The notes beneath the pieces were generated by a model that ran no database searches, was not told where the DNA came from, and was given only the letters and a program-made list of their open reading frames with translations. Source: Microcoleus sp. FACHB-68 (GTDB taxonomy: Bacteria > Cyanobacteriota > Cyanobacteriia > Cyanobacteriales > Oscillatoriaceae). Taken from it: a DNA stretch of 64,000 bases. Each line of letters starts with the position of its first letter. The first letter of the stretch is position 1. Positions 32,057-41,238 of this stretch are shown one piece after another. The DNA is taken from contig NZ_JACJOT010000008.1 of the NCBI RefSeq assembly GCF_014695715.1, positions 1,178,001-1,242,000 on the forward strand, in the 5' to 3' direction. The position numbers and the translations under genes are program-made.

Positions 32057-33100
32057 ATGCAAATACACATTGAACCCTTTACCGTCCACAAACGCTTTGC
32101 CCTTACCATCAGTCGCGGTACTACCGCCCAAACAACAAATATCTGGGTTAGAATCGAACACGCCGGCATTGAAGGATGGGGAGAAGCTTCACCTTTTTCG
32201 ATTGGAAGCAACCGGCAAACGACTGAAGATATTCTTGAAGCATTGCAGGCATTTGTAAGGTTGGCAGATGGATTAAATCCCCTCAACCGGCAGCAAATCG
32301 AACAATTATTTCTTGAACTTAAAACACCTTCTGCTGCCCGTGCGGCAATAGATACAGCCTTGCACGATTGGTTAGGTAAAAAAGTGGGATTGCCCCTATG
32401 GCAAATGTGGGGACTCAATCTTAACCTAATTACCCCCGTTTCTGTCACGATTGGAATTAATTCGCCAGAGGGTGCAAAAGAGCGGGTGCGAGATTGGTTT
32501 AAACTGACAAAATTCAAGTTTGTTAAAGTAAAATTAGGCAGTCCGGCTGGAATTGAAGCGGATCAGGCGATGCTGAGGACCGTGAAAGAAGAAGCACCAC
32601 CTGATACTCAATTGAGCATTGATGCAAATGGGGGATGGAGTTTAAATGATGCGGTGAAAATGTGTTCGTGGCTTGCAGATTTGGGTGTTAAATATGTGGA
32701 GCAACCGCTGCCGGCAGGACAGGAAAAAGACTTACCGGCCTTGAAAGAAAAATCGCCTCTACCTATTTTTGTTGATGAAAGTTGTTTCACCAGCCGAGAT
32801 ATTCCAGAATTGGCAGATCGGGTGCATGGCATTAACATTAAGTTGATGAAGTCGGGAGGTTTAGCGGAAGCGTTGCGGATGATCCATACTGCAAGGGCTT
32901 GCGGTTTACAAGTGATGTTTGGTTGCTATTCCGATAGTTCGATTGCGAATACTGCGATGGCTCAATTATCACCTTTGGCGGATTATTTAGATTTAGATAG
33001 TCATTTGAATCTGATAGATGATTCGTTTGCCGGCGCGGTGATAGAAAAGGGTTGTTTGGTGCCGAATGATTTGCCGGGGTTGGGGGTGATTAAGAATTAG
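32057..33100 (+). CDS. dgcA: Dipeptide epimerase / N-acetyl-D-Glu racemase (DgcA-like)
   Basis: This 347-residue enolase-superfamily enzyme of the muconate-lactonizing group has KxK acid/base lysines 157 and 159 (FVKVKLG), metal ligands D189 (SIDANGGW), E215 (VEQPLP) and D240 (FVDES), and the second lysine K262 in NIKLMKSGG. These are the features of L-Ala-D/L-Glu epimerases. The adjacent DUF1611 gene points to the DgcA subgroup, which in marine bacteria racemises N-acetyl-D-glutamate. Which substrate is used here is not settled by sequence. Start ATG 32057. It stands 184 bp upstream of the partner gene on the same strand. Confidence 0.85.
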   Translation: MQIHIEPFTVHKRFALTISRGTTAQTTNIWVRIEHAGIEGWGEASPFSIGSNRQTTEDILEALQAFVRLADGLNPLNRQQIEQLFLELKTPSAARAAIDTALHDWLGKKVGLPLWQMWGLNLNLITPVSVTIGINSPEGAKERVRDWFKLTKFKFVKVKLGSPAGIEADQAMLRTVKEEAPPDTQLSIDANGGWSLNDAVKMCSWLADLGVKYVEQPLPAGQEKDLPALKEKSPLPIFVDESCFTSRDIPELADRVHGINIKLMKSGGLAEALRMIHTARACGLQVMFGCYSDSSIANTAMAQLSPLADYLDLDSHLNLIDDSFAGAVIEKGCLVPNDLPGLGVIKN

Positions 33101-33129
33101 GTTTTTGATAGGAGGCAAGCAGTTTGATT

Positions 33130-33170
33130 TTTTGAACCGCAGATGCACGCAGATAAACGCAGATGTAGGC
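33130..33170 (+). repeat. Dispersed AACCGCAGATG-type repeat
   Basis: The stretch AACCGCAGATGCACGCAGAT is followed by AAACGCAGATG. The same CGCAGATAAA unit recurs at 56895-56935, and in related form at 19680-19735. Confidence 0.6.
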
Positions 33171-33284
33171 AATAAATTATTGTTAGGTGGACGCAGATGT
33201 AGCGATAGTCTACTGTTAGTGTTCTAAGATGATTGTGATGGATGGATAAAGTTAGGTTTCGATTTTTAGAAATTAGTTAATTTT

Positions 33285-34337
33285 ATGCTGACTGATCAAG
33301 ATAGAGTTGCTATTTTATTGCATGAAGGGATTCGTGGGCCTTCTGGAAAAACCGGCTTATCCCTTCTACGTTTTAGTGAAGCGTCGATTGTGGTGGTAAT
33401 TGACCGGCAATGTGCGGGTGAGTCGCTGCCAGAATTAACCGGCATTGCGCGTGATGTGCCGATTGTTGCTTCGGTTGAGGAAGCGCTCGCCTACAACGCG
33501 AATGTGTTATTAATCGGGATTGCGCCGTCTGGGGGCGCGTTGCCGGCAGAGTGGCTGGCGGAAGTTCGGCAGGCTGTGGCAGCGGGGTTGTCGGTGGTGA
33601 ATGGTTTGCACACGCAACTCGCCAAAGATGAGGAATTCCGGGAGTTGCTGCGGGAGGGACAGTGGATTTGGGATGTGCGAAAAGAACCGGCACGTTTGGC
33701 AATTGGCGGTGCGAAGGCGCGATCGCTGGCTTGCCGGCGCGTTTTAACCGTTGGTACGGATATGAGTATCGGCAAAATGTCTACGAGTTTGGAGTTAAAC
33801 CGCGTATCTGTGCGGCGCGGCTTGCGTTCTAAATTTCTGGCAACTGGACAAGCCGGCTTGATGATTGCCGGTGATGGAATTGCGCTGGATGCGGTGCGGG
33901 TGGACTTTGCTGCCGGCGCGGTGGAACAGATGGTGATGCAGTTTGGCAACGATCACGACATTTTGCACATTGAGGGACAGGGTTCCCTGCTGCATCCGGG
34001 ATCAACGGCTACTTTGCCCCTGCTGCGCGGTTCTCAGCCAACGCATCTAGTGGTGGTGCATCGAGCCGGCCAAACTCATGTTCGCAATCATCCCCAGGTG
34101 CAGATTCCGCCGCTGCCGGTTGTGGTTCAGCTTTATGAGGCGGTTGCCGGTGCCGGTGGTGCCCTGCAACCGGCGCGTGTCGCTGCAATTGCACTCAACA
34201 CTCACCACTTAGATGAGCCGGCAGCCAGAGATGCAATTGCACAAGTTCAAGAAGAAGCCGGTTTGCCTTGCACCGATCCCGTGCGTTTTGGTGCCGACAT
34301 TTTGTTAGATGCAGTGATGAATGAGAAAATTTTGTAA
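33285..34337 (+). CDS. dgcN: DUF1611 / D-glutamate N-acetyltransferase (DgcN-like)
   Basis: The 350-residue product has a P-loop-type nucleotide-binding motif VGTDMSIGKMSTSL at about residues 164-177, followed by FLATGQAGLMIAGDGIALDAVRVDFAAGA, then HIEGQGSLLHPGS and HRAGQTHVRNHP, all typical of DUF1611. The N-terminal third is an alpha/beta domain. In marine Pseudoalteromonas, DgcN acetylates D-glutamate and DgcA racemises the product, giving a D-Glu degradation route; the same two families occur side by side here. Whether this organism uses D-Glu from peptidoglycan or another compound is inference. The start is the ATG at 33285. Confidence 0.85.
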   Translation: MLTDQDRVAILLHEGIRGPSGKTGLSLLRFSEASIVVVIDRQCAGESLPELTGIARDVPIVASVEEALAYNANVLLIGIAPSGGALPAEWLAEVRQAVAAGLSVVNGLHTQLAKDEEFRELLREGQWIWDVRKEPARLAIGGAKARSLACRRVLTVGTDMSIGKMSTSLELNRVSVRRGLRSKFLATGQAGLMIAGDGIALDAVRVDFAAGAVEQMVMQFGNDHDILHIEGQGSLLHPGSTATLPLLRGSQPTHLVVVHRAGQTHVRNHPQVQIPPLPVVVQLYEAVAGAGGALQPARVAAIALNTHHLDEPAARDAIAQVQEEAGLPCTDPVRFGADILLDAVMNEKIL

Positions 34338-34426
34338 CATAACTTTTCCCAAGAATGCCCTGCCACCTGCATAATCAAAGCCCAGTGCTCCCAATATACC
34401 TCTATATATATTTGGAGTTCTTTGTT

Positions 34427-34690
34427 ATGTCATGTCCTTACGATGGTAAAAATCTTCAAAAACTTCCTTGCCATTTTGTTCAGCACCCTCAGAAGTCACA
34501 CCTCTTTGTCTGTTGCGTTTGCAAAAACTCCTGTGATGCTCAAGAAGGGGACAATCCCTTTGGTAGTTTGCTAGGGATTGTAATCGCAGTCATTATTGTC
34601 ATGGCTGTCATTGTGGACGGGAGAGCAGATGTACCGAACCAACCCGCCACTGATACTAGACAATCTATTAAGGTTGAACCTTTTCGCTAA
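34427..34690 (+). CDS. Small membrane protein with Cys-pair N-terminus
   Basis: The 87-residue product has cysteines at CPYDG, LPCHF, CCVC and SCDAQ, which together could make a zinc-ribbon-like site. It has one membrane helix (LLGIVIAVIIVMAVIV, about 47-62) and a short polar tail. I chose the ATG at 34427 (MSCPYDGKN), with GGAG about 14 bases upstream; the longer frame adds 24 hydrophobic residues lacking that site. No family name is known to me. A terminator follows at 34729-34753. Confidence 0.6.
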   Translation: MSCPYDGKNLQKLPCHFVQHPQKSHLFVCCVCKNSCDAQEGDNPFGSLLGIVIAVIIVMAVIVDGRADVPNQPATDTRQSIKVEPFR

Positions 34691-35044
34691 TACTTAATGC
34701 TAAAGGTGATTTTATTACCAATAAACTGAGCCGGCATTCCACCGGCTTTTTTGTTGCCTTCAGTTTCAATCAGCTAGAAGCTATTTATCGCCCTAAAGGA
34801 TCGTCACCCTGAAAAGCTTGCCGTGCCGGCATCTTCTTTGTTAGAAATGTTACAACCGATTGAGGATACATGAATTGCCGGCATTCGCACATTTTAAACT
34901 TTTTTTAAAAAAAAGAAATCAAAGAAGTTTAGCAGCAAGAAACACAGAAGGGCCGAAACGTAGAATGCTACATTACCTTTCAATTTGGGTACTTTAAGCT
35001 TTGAAGCAGCTCAACCTTTAATACTTCAGCTCTGGATATCTCTC
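34691..35044. other. Intergenic, contains a terminator
   Basis: These 354 bp hold the terminator at 34729-34753 and, further on, the promoter region of the MASE1 kinase gene. No RNA gene was recognised. A poly-A/T stretch lies at about 34895-34925. Confidence 0.4.
34729..34753 (+). terminator. Intrinsic terminator, AGCCGG/CCGGCT
   Basis: A 6-bp stem (34729-34734 with 34742-34747) with a 7-base loop is followed by six T residues. It ends the small Cys-pair protein transcript. Confidence 0.7.
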
Positions 35045-37480
35045 ATGAATCTGCTAGCTTTCCCGAATCGTTCCAAACAAGTTTTGCTGATCTTTTTGAT
35101 TGCGCTCATCTATTATGTTACAGCAAAACTTGGGCAATATCTGGCAATTCCGCCTGGATTCATTACGCCCGTATATCCACCATCTGGCATTGCACTTGCC
35201 GCCATTTTGCTCATGGGCTATCGAGTTTGGTGGGGCATTTGGTTAGGAGCCTTGGTTGCGGCAACGTGGGCATTTTTGGCAAATACAGGCATTTTGTCAA
35301 TGTCGATTATTTCTGGTTTCGGTATTGCCACAGGTTCCGTCTTACAGGCAATCGTGGGTGCATATCTGATTAAACGGTTCATCGGTTCTCGCTATATATT
35401 TACCACTACACCTAACGTTACAAAATTTACTGGAATTGAACTTTTGAGCTGTATGGTGAGTCCCACCTTTGGTTCGACTACCATGTACCTGTGTGGATTC
35501 ATTGAGGAAAAAGACTACCTCATTAGCTGGTTAACATTCTGGTTAGGAGATGCCATCGGTGTTTTGGTGATTGTACCGCTTCTGCTTTTTTGGATTGAGC
35601 ATTGGTTCAGCAAGCATAGCCTTCAAGCCGGCAAACCCATAAACACAGCAACGCATCACAGATCACGACGAGCAGTTCAGTCCACCTTGGAAATTACGCT
35701 CTGGGCTTTCTTGCTATTAAGCGTAGGAATCGTGGCTTTTGGCTTCGGCTATCCGGTTGAATATTTGCTGATTCCACTGTTAGTGTGGTCGGCCTTTCGT
35801 TCTGAGCAAAGGTTCACAGCGATTGCGATCTTTTTGGTTTCGGCATTAGCAATTGCCGGTGCGATTCGAGGGACAAGTTCATTCAATCGCAGCACCCTCA
35901 ACGAATCTCTACTGCTATTGCAAGCATTTATTGGAACTGTCTGCGTTACCACACTGATTTTGTCAGCCGTCATTATGGAGCGAGAACAGGCAAAAGCACG
36001 AATAGAGCGAGTCAATGAAGAACTAGAGTTTAAAGTTGAGGAACGCACAGCAGCATTACAGCAATCTAAAGAAATTGCTGTTCGCGAAGCGGCGCGAAGT
36101 GCAGCAGCAAACCAGGCAAAAAGTGAGTTTCTTGCCAACATGAGCCATGAGTTAAGAACGCCACTCAATGGCATTATGGGCTATGCCCAAATTTTGCAGC
36201 GATCTAAAACTGTGGGTGAAGAGGAGCGAGGGCAGGTGAATGTGATTTACCAGTGTGGTTCCCACCTGCTAACCATGATCAACGATATCCTCGATCTCTC
36301 TAAAATTGAAGCCGGCAAGATGGAAATCAACCCATCCGACTTCCACTTCCCTGCATTTCTGCAAGGCGTTGCGGAAATGTGCCGTATTCGCGCCGATCTA
36401 AAAGGCATTAGCTTTCACTACCAATCCACCGCCGAGTTACCCACCGGAGTGCGTGCTGACGAAAAACGCTTGCGGCAAGTTTTGCTCAACTTATTGGGCA
36501 ATGCAATCAAGTTTACCGATGACGGCAGTGTTACCTTGAGCGTTAGCTTTGCAGCAGCAGACAAAATACGCTTTGAAGTGCGCGATACCGGCATTGGAAT
36601 GTCTCCCGATCAGTTGCAAAAGATATTTCTGCCTTTTGAACAAGCCGGTGACGCTAAACGCCAAGCCGAAGGCACGGGATTGGGACTTGCTATCAGCCAA
36701 AAGATCGTCAGCCTCATGGGGGGTGCCATTCAAGTGCAAAGCGAAAGGGGTGTTGGTAGTATCTTCTGGTTTGATGTCAGCCTACCCCAAGCAGATGAGT
36801 GGATAAAAACAGCTCAAGTTGATCGTCATGGACAGATCGTTGGAATCAAAGGCGAACGACGTAAAATCATTGTTGTGGATGACAAGTGGGAAAACTGTTC
36901 TGTTGTTTGTAACTTATTACAACCCATTGGTTTTGAAGTTGTAGAAGCCGGCAACGGTGAAGAAGGTTGGCAGAAAATTCAGCAGTTTCAGCCTGATTTA
37001 GTCATCACCGATCTGGTAATGCCTGAACTAGATGGATTTGGGCTGATGAAGCGTATCCGCGAATCGGAGAATCTGAAACACATCATCATTATTGTTTCCT
37101 CTGCCAGTGTCTTTGACAGTGATCAGCATCAAAGTTTGGAAGCTGGAGGAGATGCCTTTTTGCCTAAACCTGTGCAGGCAACAGAACTTCTGGAAAAACT
37201 TCGTAAGCATTTGCAAATAGAATGGGTTTACGCAGAAATCTACCCAACCTCTGTTCAGCAACTCACTGATGAAACCGATATCATTCCACCTTCTGCAACA
37301 GAACTTGAAATGCTATACCAGTTAGCTGTGCGCGGAAGCTTAAAAGGCATCATCAAACAGGCAAAACTGCTGGAGCAATCGGATGACAAACTTCTTCCTT
37401 TTACTCAAACCCTACAGAAACTTGCAAAAGGTTTTCAAGAGGAAGCCATTTTAGAATTCATCAATCTCTACAGGAGCTAG
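35045..37480 (+). CDS. MASE1 hybrid histidine kinase with receiver domain
   Basis: The 811-residue membrane sensor has an N-terminal MASE1 integral membrane domain (about residues 10-310; LGQYLAIPPGFITPVYPPSGIALA and the later AFRSEQRFTAIAIF helix), a coiled linker, HisKA with SHELRTPLNGIMGYAQIL, and an ATPase domain with NAIKF, RDTGIGMS and EGTGLGLAIS. A receiver domain follows (VVDDKWE, ITDLVMPELDGF, LPKPVQ). About 85 more residues make a helical extension ending in GFQEEAILEFINLYRS, a tail that recurs on cyanobacterial hybrid kinases. The start is the ATG at 35045; the longer frame begins with TTG. The signal sensed by MASE1 is not known. Standing alone, with no cognate gene next to it. 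Confidence 0.92.
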   Translation: MNLLAFPNRSKQVLLIFLIALIYYVTAKLGQYLAIPPGFITPVYPPSGIALAAILLMGYRVWWGIWLGALVAATWAFLANTGILSMSIISGFGIATGSVLQAIVGAYLIKRFIGSRYIFTTTPNVTKFTGIELLSCMVSPTFGSTTMYLCGFIEEKDYLISWLTFWLGDAIGVLVIVPLLLFWIEHWFSKHSLQAGKPINTATHHRSRRAVQSTLEITLWAFLLLSVGIVAFGFGYPVEYLLIPLLVWSAFRSEQRFTAIAIFLVSALAIAGAIRGTSSFNRSTLNESLLLLQAFIGTVCVTTLILSAVIMEREQAKARIERVNEELEFKVEERTAALQQSKEIAVREAARSAAANQAKSEFLANMSHELRTPLNGIMGYAQILQRSKTVGEEERGQVNVIYQCGSHLLTMINDILDLSKIEAGKMEINPSDFHFPAFLQGVAEMCRIRADLKGISFHYQSTAELPTGVRADEKRLRQVLLNLLGNAIKFTDDGSVTLSVSFAAADKIRFEVRDTGIGMSPDQLQKIFLPFEQAGDAKRQAEGTGLGLAISQKIVSLMGGAIQVQSERGVGSIFWFDVSLPQADEWIKTAQVDRHGQIVGIKGERRKIIVVDDKWENCSVVCNLLQPIGFEVVEAGNGEEGWQKIQQFQPDLVITDLVMPELDGFGLMKRIRESENLKHIIIIVSSASVFDSDQHQSLEAGGDAFLPKPVQATELLEKLRKHLQIEWVYAEIYPTSVQQLTDETDIIPPSATELEMLYQLAVRGSLKGIIKQAKLLEQSDDKLLPFTQTLQKLAKGFQEEAILEFINLYRS

Positions 37481-37726
37481 CAAGTATTGATTCTCTCTCT
37501 AAACTCCAAACAGCTATTCTGATGTGAATAACACGCTGCAAGCCTTGTCATCCCGGACATTCCAGCCGTGTTCATAACGGATGCATCCCAGATTTGCAAA
37601 AATATTGTCCACAGGAGCATCTTGCCCCCTGAGATTACAGTCAGCCGGCAAGATGCCCGCATTCCTTATTTACAAAAATGGGATGATCTCGTTCATATTT
37701 GTCAGAAAAAAATTTATAAATATCAT

Positions 37727-38410
37727 CTAAGACTCAGAATCTGACGAATTAGCAATTTGTTGAGAAAACCAAAGCGCTGCGCTGCCATTTGTTCCCTGAT
37801 TCAACTGCTGTAAAGTCTGCTCTAATAGAGAAACTGACAACCCTTCAAGTGCCACAGAAGTTTGACACTCTTTATACTTACCCTCTTCCTCTAAGCAAAA
37901 CACAAATACTCTTTCTGCTCTGATATCCACAACCCAATATTCAGGAATTCCTAAAGCCGCATAAAGTTGCTTTTTCTCATCTAAATCGGTTGCTATCGTC
38001 GTGTCAGCCACTTCACCCACCAGATCAGGAACTCGCCAGTTATCCAGATTAATTCGGCGGGGTTCTCCCTTTTGCCAGCGCGGTGAACCTTCCCCGATAT
38101 AAAGCACTAAATCTGGTGAGGCACCTTGCTGGTTAGGTTTTTCAAGGACACATCCTCCCAGATCGTCGAAAATCACCTCTGGTTTGCGAGAAAACCAGAA
38201 AAAAAACAGCATGGCAAAAAGTCTACTGAATCTCGCGTGGTCAATTCCTTCATTACCCATGTCAACAAACAGATAATTCTGATTAAAAAATAGCCTGATT
38301 TCCTCGTCTGCCGGCTCATCACGCAATCGCACATAATCTTCCCATGTTGCCGGCTGCCAGTGATGAAGCGGTTTAGATAAGGTGGGTTCGGCCAAAATGG
38401 AGCGATTCAT
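37727..38410 (-). CDS. Uma2-family (DUF820) PD-(D/E)XK nuclease-like protein
   Basis: The 227-residue product has the Uma2 pattern: acidic PD in GASPDLVLYIG, LVGEVADTTIATDLDEKK, and EYWVVDI. This fold is that of restriction-type nucleases, but Uma2 proteins are amplified in cyanobacteria and their activity and targets are unproven. A second member is at 51595-52212. It is divergent from the OPT transporter gene with about 80 bp between starts. Start ATG 38410. Confidence 0.88.
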   Translation of the reverse strand: MNRSILAEPTLSKPLHHWQPATWEDYVRLRDEPADEEIRLFFNQNYLFVDMGNEGIDHARFSRLFAMLFFFWFSRKPEVIFDDLGGCVLEKPNQQGASPDLVLYIGEGSPRWQKGEPRRINLDNWRVPDLVGEVADTTIATDLDEKKQLYAALGIPEYWVVDIRAERVFVFCLEEEGKYKECQTSVALEGLSVSLLEQTLQQLNQGTNGSAALWFSQQIANSSDSES

Positions 38411-38491
38411 AAAACCAAAAATGCTTAAAATAGTACATCTGGAAAATCTATTTCTAATTTTATTACTTTCTCAAAAGAGAGTTGATATTTT

Positions 38492-40405
38492 ATGTCTGAA
38501 GATGCAAACCGACCTGAATTAAGATTGCCGGCGCAAGCTTACCAACCCCTGCCACCGGGAGAAGAATATCAACCGGCAGTCCCCGCAGATGTGCAAATGC
38601 CGGAACTGACAATGCGATCGTTAATTGTCGGCATCGCCACCGGCATCATTTTCGGTGCAGCAAACGCCTATCTTGCACTCAAAGTTGGACTCACCGTTTC
38701 TGCCTCTATCCCGGCTGCCGTCATCGCCGTCGCCATCTTCCGCGCAACCGGACGCGGCACGCTTCTGGAAACAAACATGGTGCAAACTATCGGATCTTCC
38801 GGTGACTCATTGGCTGCCGGCGTGATCTTCACGATTCCGGTCCTGTATCTTTGGGGCGAAACCCCCGGCTTCTGGCCGATTTTCCCCCTTTCTATCCTCG
38901 GTGGACTGCTGGGAATTTTATTTATGATTCCCCTGCGCCGGCTACTGATTGTGCGCGAACACGGACGCCTCACCTATCCTGAAGGTACCGCCTGTGCAGA
39001 AGTTCAAGTTGCCGCCCAAGGCAGAGGCCGGCAAGCCCAACTGCTATTCACCGGCATGGGAATCGGCGCAATCTACACCGCCTTGGAAAGATTCGCCCAC
39101 CTGTGGCCGGCAGAAGTGGATATCGCCATCAACCGACTCGGTTTCCGCACCTCAGTTGGAGCAGATGTCACCCCGGAACTGCTCGGTGTTGGCTACATTA
39201 TCGGGCCGCAAATTGCCGCCGTTATGCTTGCCGGTGGTGCCGTTGGCTGGCTGGTTATAATTCCCCTCATCTATCTGTTTGGCAGCGCTGCCGGCGTCCC
39301 TATCGCCCCAGAACTCACTACTCCCATCGCCCAGATGGACAGCTTCACCATCTGGAGTCGCTACCTGCGCTATATCGGTGCCGGTGCTGTCGCCTTCGGG
39401 GGTTTATTCACCCTGATCAAATCAGCCCCCACGCTTTGGGAATCCGTGAGAGTCGCCCTCGCTGGTTTGCGCCGCCACACCGGCAGCACATCTGTAGCGC
39501 GAACTGACGAAGATTTACCCTTTTCCCTCGTACTTGCAGGACTCATCGCCACCGGCCTTTTAGTTGCCTTTCTTCCCCTGCGAACCGGCGGCCCACTGGG
39601 CATCCCTGCCGGCATTGCAGTTGTCGTGTTTTCCTTCTTTTTCGTCACCGTATCTTCCCGGATCGTCGGGCTGATTGGTTCTTCCTCCAACCCGATCTCC
39701 GGCATGACCATTGCCACTGTGCTGATCTGCGCCCTGCTTTTCGGACAAGCCTACAGCCCCGCAGAAGCCAAAATCGCAGTCTTGACAATTGGCGCACTCG
39801 TATGCATTGCAGCAGCAATGGCCGGCGACACCTCCCAAGACTTGAAAACCGGCTTTCTTCTCGGTGCCAGTCCCCGCAACCAGCAAATCGGTGAAATTGT
39901 TGCAGTCGTTGCCACTGCCTTAGTCATGAGCACCGTAATGGAATTGTTTAGAGCAGATATCGTTGCCGGCAACTTCAAAGCACCGCAAGCGAATTTAATC
40001 AAACTCGTTATTGAAGGTGTTTTAGGCGGCAACCTGCCTTGGGGACTCGTCCTCACCGGCATCGCCCTTGCCGGCTGTGTGGAAATGATGGGATTACCCA
40101 CCTTAGCCTTTGCGGTCGGGCTTTATTTGCCCATCCATTTAGCCGTTCCCATTATGGTTGGCGGGTTAATTCGGTTATTGGTCGAGCGCAGAAAAGGCGG
40201 ATTTAGTCATCAGTTAGAGCGAGGTGTCCTCTACGCATCTGGACTCATTGCCGGTGCGGCTTTAATGGGTGTGGTGGCTGCAATCATTACTTTTTTCCAG
40301 TTGCCTTTGTTTCAAGGAACGCCGCCGGCACCGTCTCAATGGTTGATCGCGGCAATTGCCTTCTCTCTGCTCAGCGGTAGCCTATGGCGTGTTTGCAAAC
40401 GATAG
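38492..40405 (+). CDS. OPT-family oligopeptide transporter
   Basis: This 637-residue membrane protein has about 14 hydrophobic helices. It is an oligopeptide transporter of the OPT superfamily, recognised by [33 protein letters not shown] at its start and by [44 protein letters not shown] and [26 protein letters not shown] further on. Members carry peptides or metal-chelate complexes by proton symport. Substrate is not known. The start is the ATG at 38492. No regulator is adjacent. Confidence 0.92.
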   Translation: MSEDANRPELRLPAQAYQPLPPGEEYQPAVPADVQMPELTMRSLIVGIATGIIFGAANAYLALKVGLTVSASIPAAVIAVAIFRATGRGTLLETNMVQTIGSSGDSLAAGVIFTIPVLYLWGETPGFWPIFPLSILGGLLGILFMIPLRRLLIVREHGRLTYPEGTACAEVQVAAQGRGRQAQLLFTGMGIGAIYTALERFAHLWPAEVDIAINRLGFRTSVGADVTPELLGVGYIIGPQIAAVMLAGGAVGWLVIIPLIYLFGSAAGVPIAPELTTPIAQMDSFTIWSRYLRYIGAGAVAFGGLFTLIKSAPTLWESVRVALAGLRRHTGSTSVARTDEDLPFSLVLAGLIATGLLVAFLPLRTGGPLGIPAGIAVVVFSFFFVTVSSRIVGLIGSSSNPISGMTIATVLICALLFGQAYSPAEAKIAVLTIGALVCIAAAMAGDTSQDLKTGFLLGASPRNQQIGEIVAVVATALVMSTVMELFRADIVAGNFKAPQANLIKLVIEGVLGGNLPWGLVLTGIALAGCVEMMGLPTLAFAVGLYLPIHLAVPIMVGGLIRLLVERRKGGFSHQLERGVLYASGLIAGAALMGVVAAIITFFQLPLFQGTPPAPSQWLIAAIAFSLLSGSLWRVCKR

Positions 40406-41238
40406 TGTTAAGTGATATATCCTTGCTTACCTTTAATAGGCGTGAGCATTTTTCATCCTAACCCTGAAGGAGCCAACTCGCTGGCGGTTGCTGAGACTCA
40501 TACAAGATGGGAGTTTCAACTGATTCGGCTCAACTATTGTAGCGCTCGCTATGCTATAAAGAAAGATTTCTGCCGGCACATAAGCAGCCACACTTATAAC
40601 TTGCATAAAGCTTGATCACTAGCCGGTTAAATCTTTATGTAATAAAGCAATTTGCATCTATAACTAGGCGTTTGAGCTAGTCCAGGCTCTTGAAAAGCAT
40701 TGAAACTAATAGCTCAAATCCCAACTATTAAATCAAAAGTTTATTAACTCTTAACAACTTATGTTTAACACAAGCTATAAATAATCTTGACCAGAAATAA
40801 TACAAAACTTAACGGATTTGCTCTGATTTCTCAATCTTTCATCCATCTTAAGATAGATGCGAAGCCGGTAAGTTAATATGAGCATAGATGATAGCGAGAA
40901 TTAAATTGAATGTGATTCCGCAAGCCTTTAAACAAAAGCTATAACGGCTTTTGCTAAAAACTTTCTCCAGATTTTAAGTCCTGGAACGCTTATACCATCC
41001 TTAAGATATTTTAAGAACCTCCAAGGATTTTTAGGAGGCAAAGCCGAGGGGTTCTCTTTGTATCTTTCTTCGTATAAGCATCTAGAAATCTCATCTGGAA
41101 TTGATTATTAGCAAAAAATAAATATGTGTGTTTTTAGCGAGTCATAAACCCGCTATATCGTCGCGCACACGTTTAATAGTCAGTACCTTGAAAAATTCTT
41201 TGTTGCGATAGATATCAACCTTAAAAAAGTCATGTTTT
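40406..41238. other. Long leader region of the porin gene
   Basis: These 833 bp precede the porin gene and have no recognised gene; the short open frame at 40412-40615 is not convincing. The last third (40850-41120) is a diverged copy of the sequence upstream of the sugar-binding protein gene. AT-rich stretches near 40720-40830 may hold a promoter. Confidence 0.55.
40850..41120 (+). repeat. Duplicated upstream element, copy A (porin)
   Basis: About 271 bp that align with 43228-43480 through blocks such as AAGATAGATG, ATAGCGAGAxTxAAATT, AACTTTCTCC, GGAACGCTTA and TATAAGCAT(T)CTAGAAATC. It ends 118 bp before the porin ATG. Inside it GCTTATAC (about 40988-40995) can pair with GTATAAGC (about 41072-41079), and CCTCC with GGAGG in between, so an RNA leader structure is possible. 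Confidence 0.75.

Noticed and set aside
40412-40615. 67-codon open frame after the OPT transporter
   Set aside because: No ribosome-binding site, atypical composition, and no recognisable domain.
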